Below are positions 1 to 11,224 of a stretch of DNA of 64,000 nucleotides, one piece after another. Below the pieces are notes generated by a model. The model worked only from the letters and a program-made list of their open reading frames with translations, searched no databases and was not told the DNA's origin. The stretch is from Periconia sp. R9002 (Eukaryota > Ascomycota > Dothideomycetes > Pleosporales > Periconiaceae), in NCBI GenBank assembly GCA_023627715.1, contig JAMAHW010000045.1:1-64000 (forward strand). Reading direction: 5' to 3'. Position numbers and translations under genes: made by a program. The number at the start of each line of letters is the position of its first letter. The stretch's first letter is position 1.

Positions 1-75
<75 letters not shown>

Positions 76-77
76 AA
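1..77. repeat. (AAAG)n microsatellite
   Basis: A near-perfect tetranucleotide AGAA/AAAG tract opens the window and is cut by its left edge. It lies just beyond the 3' end of the minus-strand gene that ends at 151. Confidence 0.95.
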
Positions 78-150
78 CAAACAAAGAACTATTCCCCTGA
101 TTTCGCCTCAATGTAAGTATCAATCCTTCAACATCACCAGTGCACTTACT

Positions 151-2223
151 CTACACCTCTTCCTCCCCCTCCCCCTCCCACCCATCCCTCCCAAACTCCC
201 CACTACTCCCCTTCCTCCTCCCCTCCGTCCCCGTTCTAACATACCCGCTAACCACACTCGGATCCCTCGGCCCCAACACCTTAATACTCCTCTTCAACCT
301 TTCATGTCGCTGCCGCGCATGATGCAAGCGGCGCGCGTCCCGCGCTTTAGCTACGAAACCTGGGAGGGGGGTTGTGTGCCAGGACGACGAGGAGGAAGGT
401 GGAGAGGGAAAAGGCGGAGGTGGTGGAGGAGGAATTGGGGGAGATGGGATAGGTGGTGGTGGTGGTGGTGGTGCGGGGGGGATGGCGTAGGGGGCTGAGA
501 TTGCGAGGGCGGGCGCGAGCGCGGCGGGGTTGGAGTAGGTGGAGCTTGTTGGTGAGTGTCGGGATGTGTTGGTGGTGGTGAGTGGGGAGTGGGAGTGGGA
601 GTGGGAGTGTCGGTGGCTCCCGATGAAGGAGGAACGGTTGGGGTTTGGGTGGAGTTTGGGAGAGGAGTAGCTTGTTCGGTGGGAATGTGGGTAGGGATTG
701 TTGCTGGGTGAGTCGTATGAGTGGTGTTGGATGGAGGAGGGGGGATGGTCGGGTGTTGTGGGGGGTGTCTGACGGACTATGGCGAGACCCCCGGGAAGGC
801 GGAGGAGTGGTGTTGTTGTTGTCTTCGACGGAGATGGATGGGGGGAAGAGGGTTTGGTTGATGGGGGTGCGGACTTTGCGGTGTTGGATTGAAACTTTTT
901 GCTGAATTTGAAGGGTTTGTTGGAGGGGAGGAACATGGATAGTCGTAGGTCGTGTTTGGGTGATTTGGAGGTTGGGGGTTTGGGGGGTTGCTTCGTCCAT
1001 GGTGCTGCTTGGTGGTGGTTCTTGGATGGTTCGATGGTGGATGAACGGCGCACTGCACCGACCCTGAGACGTCGCGGCACCCATGCAGGGATGATTTTGT
1101 GCTTGTGTTGCTTGGGGTCGGTGGTAGGTAGGTGGTTGTGTATATTTTCTCGGGATTGAGCTCGAGGAGAGAGAGTTTGTGGAGAAGGGGCACCTGATGT
1201 CGATTTCCTCCACGACAGCGGCTGAGGAACCAGTGTGTGGTCTTTGGGTGGGACTTCGGGCTTCTGCTCCGGCCCATCGGCGGCGTGGTCCTTGACCTCT
1301 AGTTCACGGTATTGGCCGACTAGTAGATCGTGGTAGTCTTGTGAGAAACTCAGCATCCGCGTTTGGTCATCCATTTCAACATCTTCCCACCCGTCGTCAG
1401 TTAATGGGTTTCCTTGGTTCACAGGCTTGAGTCTTTTGCCACGTCCATGCGGGTCATCCACTCGTTCGGGGTCTGCCGATTTAGAGGGCTCGTATCTTGA
1501 AGACGAAGTGTGTGGCACGGGGGTCTGCTGTATAGGAGAGTCTATCCCCAGGGACGCGAATGCTTTCTCTTTTGTAGAAGCATTGGAAATGGTCGAAGTG
1601 TGAGCGGAGCTTGGGGACGAGGCTGTGCGAAATCGCAGATTTGTCTCTTGAAAATCTTTACGAGTGCCTGGACCAGGGGAGCTGTGAGAACTCTGCTGGA
1701 CTTTGGACGGCACGAGTGGACTTTCTGTTGTCCTTCCGTTCAACGTCCACACTGGAGGAGCGGGTAAAGGCGATTTTGGGGGGCTGCTGGGGGCAGCTAG
1801 ATCATGGCTGCCTTTGCGCTCATAGATTGGCCTTAGTCGAGACTTGGGGGAAATCAGAGGAGCAGCAACTGGGTACGTTTGCATCTGGAGAGCCATGTCG
1901 GATAGATCTGGGGAAGCCTCCGGGAGAAGTGGCGAGTATTCTCGTTTCACTGGGACTGCTGAAGCATGGTCTATATCGTACCAATCCTGGGGAGTGCTCC
2001 AAGATCCTGAGCTGGAGCTTTTCGTCGGCGAAGGAGGTCGTGGTCTGGACGGAGACGACGGTTGTGTTGTTTTTCCTGGAGGAGTAGAAAGTGGCGAATC
2101 TTGATCCTGAGAAGTTGGAAGCGGCGGTACCGTTCTGATGAAAGATTTAAAAGAACGTACAGGCCCTTTCATCCCCTCGAATGATGAGGATGAAAGGTTC
2201 TCTTGCCCCAATGTAGACCGCAT
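151..2223 (-). CDS. Proline/serine-rich protein of unknown function
   Basis: A single open frame encodes 690 residues, and I do not recognise the function. The protein is mostly low complexity: Ser/Pro/Thr-rich through residues 1-550, then poly-proline runs broken by Ile, Ser and Phe around residues 590-635. The C-terminal part is more ordered: a basic segment with the words KARDARRLHHARQ and KVLGPRDPSVVSGYV, then a Gly/Glu-rich tail. The basic segment resembles the conserved C-terminus of several fungal hypothetical proteins, as recalled and not searched. No signal peptide or membrane segment is visible. Poly-proline tracts of this kind can bind profilin or SH3 domains, so a cytoskeletal or scaffold role is possible but unproven. 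The start is the first ATG of the frame; a CAG directly before it could be a splice acceptor, so a further upstream exon or a leader intron is possible. Confidence 0.7.
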   Translation of the reverse strand: MRSTLGQENLSSSSFEGMKGPVRSFKSFIRTVPPLPTSQDQDSPLSTPPGKTTQPSSPSRPRPPSPTKSSSSGSWSTPQDWYDIDHASAVPVKREYSPLLPEASPDLSDMALQMQTYPVAAPLISPKSRLRPIYERKGSHDLAAPSSPPKSPLPAPPVWTLNGRTTESPLVPSKVQQSSHSSPGPGTRKDFQETNLRFRTASSPSSAHTSTISNASTKEKAFASLGIDSPIQQTPVPHTSSSRYEPSKSADPERVDDPHGRGKRLKPVNQGNPLTDDGWEDVEMDDQTRMLSFSQDYHDLLVGQYRELEVKDHAADGPEQKPEVPPKDHTLVPQPLSWRKSTSGAPSPQTLSPRAQSRENIHNHLPTTDPKQHKHKIIPAWVPRRLRVGAVRRSSTIEPSKNHHQAAPWTKQPPKPPTSKSPKHDLRLSMFLPSNKPFKFSKKFQSNTAKSAPPSTKPSSPHPSPSKTTTTPLLRLPGGLAIVRQTPPTTPDHPPSSIQHHSYDSPSNNPYPHSHRTSYSSPKLHPNPNRSSFIGSHRHSHSHSHSPLTTTNTSRHSPTSSTYSNPAALAPALAISAPYAIPPAPPPPPPPIPSPPIPPPPPPPFPSPPSSSSSWHTTPLPGFVAKARDARRLHHARQRHERLKRSIKVLGPRDPSVVSGYVRTGTEGRRKGSSGEFGRDGWEGEGEEEV

Positions 2224-2647
2224 CTGGTCGTTACAGCCAATTCATGCCTTGGTGTTCGCGAACAGCAGGAAGAATAGCAAGCGTCCAGCCTACCTCGCGG
2301 TATATTTTCCTTCTAGAAGGCCCGTAGAACAAAGAGAAGGGAAGTAGCACGTGCGCGTGGTCGTAAGCGGCGATGCGGCGACATTCCAGTGGTGAGACAA
2401 AGACATGGTGTTGCTGTGTATTTTCTTTGAGGAATGTAAACCTACGCATGCAGCGTCAACTATCCGCGCGTTTCGCATCTGTTGCAAAGGGATCACTAAC
2501 CGATTGATTTCCACTTGATCTATAGCGAAAGTACAGGGAGATGGATTTCCAAATAACTCTACAATCCTCTCCATGCACTCTTGCATGACGCATCAATTGC
2601 ACTCTATTGAAATTCAGGTGAGGAAGCAAGAGCGCTGCACATATCAA

Positions 2648-5050
2648 TCACAGTGACTAGATGGAGATACATCTTTGTAACATGTTTCCGTACGACAACT
2701 TATAAATGAAATAAGAATTTTTTAACCAGTAAACTGACGCTCTCCCCAAACCTAATCAGAGCGTATGTCTGCAACTAGTCTCAGTGTTCGGCTCCAAAAA
2801 TAAACAATTTCCAATTCCGGTGATCAAAATCTTGCTGTCACACACATGACCTTGAAAAGCTTTTTGGTCTGAAATAATCCTGTGATCCTGTGATCCTGTC
2901 TTGTAACTCTTTGTTTGCCATTCCTTCTCATTCTATTTTTCAACTCCATAGACCACATAAACAGCAGTGACAAACTTGAATGTCCAAACATGCGGGTCAT
3001 TGTTTCATATATATCTTGTATTTTTGTGATTTACTTTAGAACAAATGGTGCGGATGACTAGGGTGTCGTCCATTAACCTCCGTTTCAAGGTATTTGGAAG
3101 GCAAACCGTTCATGCGCATCCTTATTGGGGACACTAGTAATGAGGAGAAAACGAAAGAGGAGAAGTGATTAAATGAGCGATCAAGCATTACTATAGAAGA
3201 TTAAATATGGATACATATAGATACAAGGAGCTACGTGACTTTTGCTCACGGGTATGACATTCTTTCAAAAACCCTAAGCCTCAGCTTAAGTGGAGTGAGA
3301 TAATGCGGTGAACTGTACGCATTGTTAAACGTAACGAGAGAGTTGTAAGATCCAGGAGGCTGGACGCCCACTCGCTATCTACTTGTATTTACTGCTACAC
3401 ATGCATCTTCGTGGCTACTTCCGGATATCGTATGGTTCCTTCTAGCAGTCACACGCAGATGCCACTGAAGTAAATTATTATGCCTAGGTTCACATACCGT
3501 ATGCTATCACCTAGCCTTAACATAGCTCCACCATCCTCTGCCAATGTTCTCCATCTAATATTTACTCTAATCAAAAATCTGCCACTGGTCATTTTTCTTA
3601 AGTGCCTAAAAAAATATTTGACGAGCAGTTAAACTTGACCTAGTGACTTGGGAAATTGTTATAAAATCAAGTGAATGAATTTCTTCGCCTTCTTGCATTT
3701 TGTTTCTCACTTCTCTGTGTTTGCTCTATGCCTTCTGTTGATGAATCTGTGTATACGCCTTTAGCCAGGGAGGGGTTTTTTGTATTACAAAATGTGTCGT
3801 AATAGCGCTAGCAATGTAAATGCCTGTTGCAACAATTTACTGTTTACATTAATAAGCTTAAATGTTTACAGGTCATTGCACGAACAATAGAGTATAAGGG
3901 TGGAGACAAAGGAAGTATGGGGAGGACGTGAAGTCTCAGCTGTTCGACTATATCTAGGCTGTGTCTTTTAAATTTTTTCTAAGCCATCGTGAATAACACT
4001 ACTAACCTTTTTTTTTACTGAAAAGTAGGCTAATGGTAGAGCCGAATGCGACTCGTTTGCCAAAAAATCTCGTTCTAGATCTCCAGTGGCGTCGATAACG
4101 TACTATCGACTCAGCGCTGTGGCAGCTACATGAAAATAAGGGCCTATTTTTTTTGTGTATCTTTGGGTATTTGATTGAACCAGTTTGAACTTATTCTAAA
4201 GGACAAGCGCATTGTGCAGTATATAAAATACTCGGATCTAAGTAAGTTGTGAGATGTAAGATTTGAAATTTGTATGATGGCACAGCGGGTCGGGCCTCTA
4301 GTGTACCACGAAAAAATGTCAACAAATAGAGCAAAATCTGATTGTTCGGTTATTGGACTATCATTTAAAGACGCTAGACAGCCCGCGTCGTCGTTGCTCG
4401 ATCCTCCATGATTTATTGCATGGCTAGTTTTTCTATCAGCTCATAATGTTGTATATGACTCAAGAAGCGAAATGTATAAAAGGTTTGCTTGTTCTGCTGA
4501 TTGTGCCCAAACCATTGAGTACCTCCGCGGCTGAGTCTTCCGCGGGCGGGTTGCAAATTTACCAGAACCATAACAGTATAGCAAAAGCCACGACAATCAA
4601 TCATGAAGCATTTTGGCGTTGCTGTAAGTCATGCTAGGCCAGAATTGTGTGTAGAAGTCAAGCTGACTGGGTTAGCCTTAACCCAGAGGTAGTCACTATT
4701 CTGAACCGACGATTGTCAAAACTTCAAGTTGGCTCTAGAACAAGGCTCAACGGCTCAGGCGACGGCTATAGGAATGATAACACCTGTCGAAGCTGAGGTT
4801 TAATTTGTTAAGGAAGTATTGGAGGCTCCCTGAGACATAATCCTGTTTTCGCGGCCGACCACTTTAGTTGATTTCGCAATAAATTCAAGTTTCCCACCGC
4901 ACAACTACCTTCAATACCTTGCAATCACTACAAATTCCGCTGGTTTAACATCCGCCCCGGGCTAGTTGAAACATTCTGAAGTTGCCAAAGCAACAAAAAA
5001 AAAACACTTTCAGAGAGCGACAATCAACGCCACCTCAAACAACGATCGCC
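2648..5050. other. AT-rich gene-poor interval
   Basis: No convincing coding frame is visible on either strand over 2.4 kb. Stops are dense, the composition is more AT-rich than the flanking genes, and I see no transposon protein. It may be decayed repeat DNA, but no specific repeat family can be named. Confidence 0.5.
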
Positions 5051-5332
5051 ATGTCTCCGTCCACGCCGTCAAAAATTTATCAAGTCCTCGACATCCTCCT
5101 AAAGCTTACGGCAACCGGTGCTCTCATTGGCATTCTTGTAGTGACAGCCTTGAATACTGCTAAGCTCGACACCTATGTCAGCAACATAGAGACTCAAATC
5201 GCCGACATTGAGGGCCATATGAAGAATCTTGCGGGATCCTTCTACTTAGGGGAGTTGACGGTGAAATTTCCGAGAGGATACACATTTGCTGGGTCCACGT
5301 GGAATAATCCTGTCTACATAAAGAACGCATGA
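5051..5332 (+). CDS. Possible small single-pass membrane protein
   Basis: An ATG in good context (GCCATGTC) opens a 93-residue frame. Residues 12-36 form a hydrophobic segment (LDILLKLTATGALIGILVV) suited to one membrane pass. A polar, partly helical stretch follows (YVSNIETQIADIEGHMKNL), then a C-terminal part with several aromatic residues (FYLGELTVKFPRGYTF). I do not recognise a family. It stands alone in AT-rich DNA, and the frame is not clearly supported by codon pattern. It may be a fragment of a longer spliced gene or a relic. A longer in-frame shadow begins upstream, but this ATG has the better context. Confidence 0.4.
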   Translation: MSPSTPSKIYQVLDILLKLTATGALIGILVVTALNTAKLDTYVSNIETQIADIEGHMKNLAGSFYLGELTVKFPRGYTFAGSTWNNPVYIKNA

Positions 5333-7102
5333 GATGTATGGTTCATACATCAACGGTGAAAGGTTCGTTCCCATTTACAAAGGTTTGCAGCTAGGAGGAC
5401 TAATGTTTATAGAATGGAAAACAAGGTCATCTTCATACATTTGGTATCATTGGGGAAAGAACGCTATCACAGCCAAGCACGGAAATTAAACCCCCCCTAT
5501 TTTGCCTCGCCTCAGTATTACAACTACATATGTAGTCCGACACACGACTAGTAGACTCTGGGGCTCGTGATGTGAAGTGAGCCATAGATCAGAGTATACG
5601 GCTCTTTAGCTTATAGCCAGAACAAATGTCATCACATCTTTTACATATTCTCAAACGGGTTTTCGATACGAAGGGAGATCAATTGATCTTAGTGCACTGA
5701 GCGATTGCAGTGGTTCTCCGGTGAATCCGATTTTCTCGACAGCAGCGTTGGATAGGGCAGGAGCATAATTCGCGCAAAGAGAGTGTGAGTCTAGATATCT
5801 AATCCACGTGCTTGATTACCTTATCCATCGCAATTAAGAAGTTACATCTCCCATAGCACCACGACCGCTAGCATCTTCAACAGCCAGGGGACTCTACAAA
5901 CAATAGATATATCGGTAGACAACCTGTGACTTCTTATTGGTGTCGATATTGCGAGCAATCATATCATTGATTGCCATGCAATGATTTATAATAACTTTGA
6001 TATCAATTAGGTAGTCCAGTACGAAAGCCTCACCGTCGTCTTCCCTACCTCTCTTTCCCGTTCCCAGCTGCAAGTTTGTAACGGTCTGTTAACAAGGTGT
6101 CGCACAGGACTGTCATACCCTATCACTCCCATAAAGCATACCCCCCTGATAGGATGGCACCAGCCCTACCAGCTCCTACAACACCCACAATCCCTCCGCT
6201 GCACCGTCGCTACTAGGTATACGGCGGAGCGCAAAACTCCGCCCCGACCCGCGCTAAACCTTACTCAAATCCGCCATACCACTCAGTCGGTGCAACATTC
6301 CGCCGCTTGCGCACACGTTACCCTCTTCAGCTTCCACATCAACATCACTAAACTGGCTCGGTCAGTCGGAACAACAACAAGAAAAAGTACCAAAAGGACG
6401 GATGGGTGGGTCTCTGAGACTTTATCTTTGAGATGGATGGATTGTAGCACCGTGTTCCCGTCGGTGCTTTACGTGTGCTTATGTAAGTGAAGTGATACAA
6501 ACATTGATGACCGGCGGATTTTTCTTTTGTTGCTGCTGCGCGGATGAGGACGCTGATTCATGTTGCTCGTGCATCGAGTGTGCCAGAGAGTTGAGATGGA
6601 AAATTTTGGTGATGCAGTTGCCGTACTCGATACCTCCATACATAACAAACCTAATATTATGCGACGCGGGCGCAAAAAAAAAGGGCGTATTCACTAACGT
6701 TATCAACAATCAATCACTCTTCCCGCTATCCACGTGCACGGTTTTTCCTGTATCCAGATACCTATCAAGCGTAAGCGCATTCGGAGCAACTGTTGCAGCC
6801 GCGCGCGCGATCACTAACCCACCAACGCAGCCCTACCCAGGAAAAAAATTGTGGCACCCCTGGACTCCCCCTCGTGTATCGATGCCACGTTGAGCATTGG
6901 TCCGTGGACTAATCTGATCCAAGACTCGTATTGCGGTTGGGACTGGCACCGTGGCTTGCTGCCTACCTGTGGGTCGGGTCAATTGTAGGTAGGTAGACGA
7001 GTAACGTTATATTTATCGTAGGTAGCGTGATGCGATCCGACCGTATGCGAGCGGAGTCAGGGATGATTACGATTTTTTTTTCTTTGAGGGGAGCTGGGGT
7101 GG

Positions 7103-7137
<35 letters not shown>

Positions 7138-7407
7138 CATGGTGGTTTTGTGTTAACGTGCGCCGCTAACTCGATACTTGATGTATATATACCTATCCTG
7201 TGCGTTTGGAAGATGGATTGCCTGAGCTGGTCATCGAACGTTATCGGCTTATTTCCATACTTATCTGAATACGGAGTACACAGACTCGATATAAGAATCA
7301 GACTACGTCTCGCTTGATTCTCTGACGTGGGTCTTTGTTACTTTCCATCAATTGAGGAGACGAAACTCGCGACCATACCAACAACATCGAACATCAATAC
7401 AAACACC
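5333..7407. other. Intergenic, promoter of the MFS gene
   Basis: Only short, unconvincing frames are seen. The last few hundred bases before 7408 are presumably the promoter and leader of the transporter. They contain a trinucleotide repeat at 7105-7137. Confidence 0.5.
7105..7137. repeat. (GAT)n microsatellite
   Basis: About eleven uninterrupted GAT/ATG repeats lie in the intergenic DNA 270 bases upstream of the MFS start. Confidence 0.95.
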
Positions 7408-9303
7408 ATGGCCGAACCGACCGACCCGACAGCGACGACGCTACCTTTCCAAGAATCATCATCGTCAAGCGTGACGTCGCAAAAAGAGAGGGAAAAGGAA
7501 GAAACAGCAAACGAACCAGCACCCTTCAAGCCTTCAAGAGCCTTCGTCCTCTCCTTCGTCAGTCTATCAATCATCGTGCTGATGTCTGCGTTGGATGCGA
7601 CTTCGCTATCCGTAGCGCTACCCGTACGTCCTCATCCATTCACCCACCCCTCCATCAATTCTCACTGACCTTGCCAAAAACAGGTAATGGCCAAAGCTCT
7701 CGGCGGCAGCGCAATCGAAGCCTTCTGGAGTGGGACTTCGTTCCTCCTAACCTCAACAGTCTTCCAACCCGTGCTGGGTTCCTTCTCGCACATTTTCGGG
7801 CGCAAGCCGCTCATCTTCGTGAGTCTGGCCTTCTTCCTCGCCGGCACTATCGCCGCGGGGCTAGCTAACAACTTCACGGTTGTGCTGGTCGGGAGGAGCA
7901 TTCAGGGCGTGGGCGGTGGTGGCATCATCGCGCTGACGGAGATTGTGGTTACGGATATGGTGCCGTTGAGGGAGAGGGGGAAGTGGTTCAGTATCTTCAG
8001 TGCTATGTGGAGTGTTGGGACCGTGGTTGGGCCGTTGCTTGGTATGTTTTCATTCTCGTTTTTTGGATCTTGGGGGGTTTGAGGTGGGAATTGTACGTGA
8101 AGAGTGAAGTGCTGACTTGAGGTAATTTTATAGGTGGCGGATTCAGTGAGAACGTGTCCTGGCGATGGATCTTCTGGATCAACCTGCCCTTCCTCGGCAT
8201 CGGCGGAGTCATGACCGCCATCTTCCTCCACCTCAACTACCAGACAAGCTCGTTCCTTGCTAAACTCCGCCGCGTGGATTGGGTGGGCATGACGCTGTTC
8301 CTCGCCTCAACCACAGGTTTCTTGATCCCGATCACGTGGGGCGGTGTCCAATACCCATGGGATAGCTGGAGGACGCTGGTTCCCCTAATTGTCTGCGGTG
8401 TAGGCATGATCGTGTTTGTCCTTCACCAGGAGTATATCGCTCCCGAGCCTTTGATCCGTACGAGCGTTTTCAAGAGCCGGACGGCCGCGATTACGTACTT
8501 TGTCACGGTCGTTCACGGTATCATTCTGTGGTCGATCTTGTACTACCTACCGCTGTACTTTGAGGCTGTCAAGGGTTTGTCGCCCATCATGGCTGGTGTT
8601 GCGCTCTTTCCCTGGACGTTTACAGTTGCTCCAGCTGCTGGTGTAAGTACATCCACCCCTGAATCTGTAAAACGAAGCATACTCACGCGCAAACCAGATC
8701 GCTGGAGTGTTTATCGCAAAGACCGGCAACTACCGCTGGGCGGTCTGGGTGGGATGGTTCTTCACAACATTCGGCACCGGTCTCCTCATCTACCTCAAAG
8801 CCGACACCACGACCGTCGCCTGGATCTTCCTCAACCTTGTCGGGGGCGTGGGAACAGGAATGTTGTTCCCGGCCATGGGCATCGCCGTGCAGGCTTCGGC
8901 CTCGCCTCAAGACCAAGCCTATGCCAGCAACATCTTCTCCTTCCTACGCGCCTTTGGGCAAACGGTGGGCGTTGCGATTGGCGGCGTTACTTTCCAGAAT
9001 CAAATGAAGAAGAAGATGTTGACGTATCCGCTGCTCGCGGACATGGCAAGTGAGTACTCCAAGGACGCTGCGGGTCTAGTGCAGATTATCAAGGCGATGC
9101 CTGAAGGGGACAGGAAGTTGCAGCTGCGCGAGAGCTACACGGATGCCTTGAAGTACATTTGGATTGTCATGACTGTGTTTGCCGGCGTCGCGTTCATTGC
9201 AAGCGCGTTCACCAAGCACTACTCTCTTGACACAGCTTTGGCGACGGAACAAGGGTTTGTGGACAAGAAGCGGGTGAAGGACGTGGAGAGTGAAGCACAG
9301 TGA
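7408..9303 (+). CDS. MFS drug efflux transporter, DHA2 (14-helix) type
   Basis: Four exons (7408-7623, 7684-8041, 8134-8642, 8698-9303) give 562 residues. A polar N-terminal tail of about 45 residues precedes the first helix (SFVSLSIIVLMSALDATSL). Motif A appears as GSFSHIFGRKP near residues 104-114. The antiporter motif C region reads GPLLGGGFSENVSWRW near 187-202, followed by IFWINLPF, which is typical of the 14-helix drug:H+ antiporters. Known members export toxic compounds, azoles or the fungus's own metabolites across the plasma membrane; the substrate cannot be told here. Introns are 60, 92 and 55 bases with GTACGT, GTATGT and GTAAGT donors. No biosynthetic genes adjoin it, so a general stress or detoxification role is more likely than a cluster pump. 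Confidence 0.92.
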
Positions 9304-10561
9304 TAGCTCTCAGACTGCGCGCTGAGCATCGCAATGTGTATGAATATTTGGGCATAGGCGTACTGATTAGACTGTTTAGATTACTGATGATTTTATGGGA
9401 CATGATGGCTTCAACTCGACTCTAGCTCGATAGTAATGTGTAGAATGTCTAATAATAACGATCTGTAACAATAATACTGATCCAATTCCAAATTTAGAAT
9501 GACAGTTCCAGAATATGCCTTTGAAGAAAGATGTACCCTCACTTGTGGATCAAGGAAAGAGGCAAATCGTGGGCGAGCAGGGCATTGGTTTGGATTAAAT
9601 GGTGGAAGGCGGGTCTGCCGTCTCATCAGGCTGGGGGTAACAATGGACGACAATGGATGTCAACATGTGAAACAAGTTGGCAGGTGGTATGTGCAAGGGC
9701 TACGAAAGTGGTGTGTTGTTGCGACAGGCACCCTTGCCGTGTGGCGATGAGGTGTTCGCATGCAACAGGCTCCAGAAGGGAAGATGGTTGACGTTAACGG
9801 ATGCGTGTTAAGGAAATGACGCAAAGCCAATGTCAAAAGAAATGTAATCTTCGCAGCGCTTCTCTTTGCTTTTGCAAGTTTTTCAACAGCCCGAGACCGG
9901 TGGCAAGCATGATGTGTGGCATGCCATTTCGAGATGGTGTTTGAGTGACGTGCATGAGCGCCACGGTTTGTCAAGCAAGCCGTCTTTTGGGCCAGCCCAA
10001 ACAATTACGGTCTCGCAAATGCAATCAGTGGATGTGGATGGCAGGTTGGAAAGGGTGATTGCTGTTAACTAGTTGGTAGGCCACGACGAGAGGACTTTGG
10101 GATGGCGAAGGATGAACGGAGTGGTAGTGTCAGTCTAGAGACAGGCCAACCATGGGATGATTGCCTCGTGGTAGCACGTAGGAATTTGGTGGTTGCTGGA
10201 GGGGTAGCTTTTGGCTAGTATTGCTGATCATTACATATATGTATCATTGAGCGCTATACCAGTTAACAATGGCGATGGAGAAGAAGAGACAAAGAGATTG
10301 GCATTGCTGGACAAAGCACCGATGGATCATGAATGGGAGGCAATCAGGTGCGAGGCGACGTGATTGTGGTAATTGATGATTGTGTCTGTCGCGTTCGCGG
10401 TTGGGCCGATGCGGGAAGGACAAGCTTTCTTAGCGGCACGCTAGTGCTTCGTCGCTGCAGGTTACCGCATTCCTCATTGGCTGCCCGGGCGACGTGAGAT
10501 TGACGGACATGGCCAGGTACATGTACACTGTACAGAAATGATCAGGAGAGACCTCTTCTTC

Positions 10562-10592
<31 letters not shown>

Positions 10593-11224
10593 CATTGCCG
10601 TCGACGCAGTGCAGCACGGTACGGTACGGTACCCTCATTCTTCCCACGATCCCGCCTCGTTGCCAACCAGCCTTTTTGTTGCTTACCTAGTAGCTAGCAG
10701 CCGGCGCGTCCCCTCATTAAACGGCCGCCAGTGGAGAGTCACTAGTACACGACACGGTCCAGCAGCGCAGAGCCACACACACCACTCCACAAGCCGGCCG
10801 CCAGTGCGTCAAACTCTCGCAATCACCTTCTCGCGCTCCTCCTCCTCCTCCACTGCCTCATCCGCTCACTCATCACGTTCTTTTTTTCCTTGCCCTTCTC
10901 TGTGTGTGCATTTCCTTCTCACCCTCAGTCACTCCTTCGTTTCAGCGTCCACAGTCAGCACCCATACGCATCCAGGCACCGCCAAGCTAGGATCCGGCTG
11001 CTCCTGCTCCTGACGCCACGCCAATCGGGATCCGTTGTACGCACCTTCCCTGCTTCTTGCCTGCCACCCACACCCCAATCTCCATTGGCTGCGGCCATGT
11101 GCTTGTGTACCCGATAATCTATCCCCCTTCGCCTCTCCTCCTTGGTCACCGACACGCTTCACGACGACAACGACGACAACACCCATAATTCCATCCCCCG
11201 ACCTTGCTGTCGCCGCCCGCCGCC
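9304..11224. other. Intergenic, likely RAX2 promoter and leader
   Basis: No gene is supported over 1.9 kb. The last 700 bases become C/T-rich, as expected of a long fungal 5' leader. A CAG repeat lies at 10567-10593, and its leucine-rich translation on the other strand is not a gene. Confidence 0.55.
10567..10593. repeat. (CAG)n microsatellite
   Basis: About nine perfect CAG repeats lie in the region upstream of RAX2. Confidence 0.95.
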
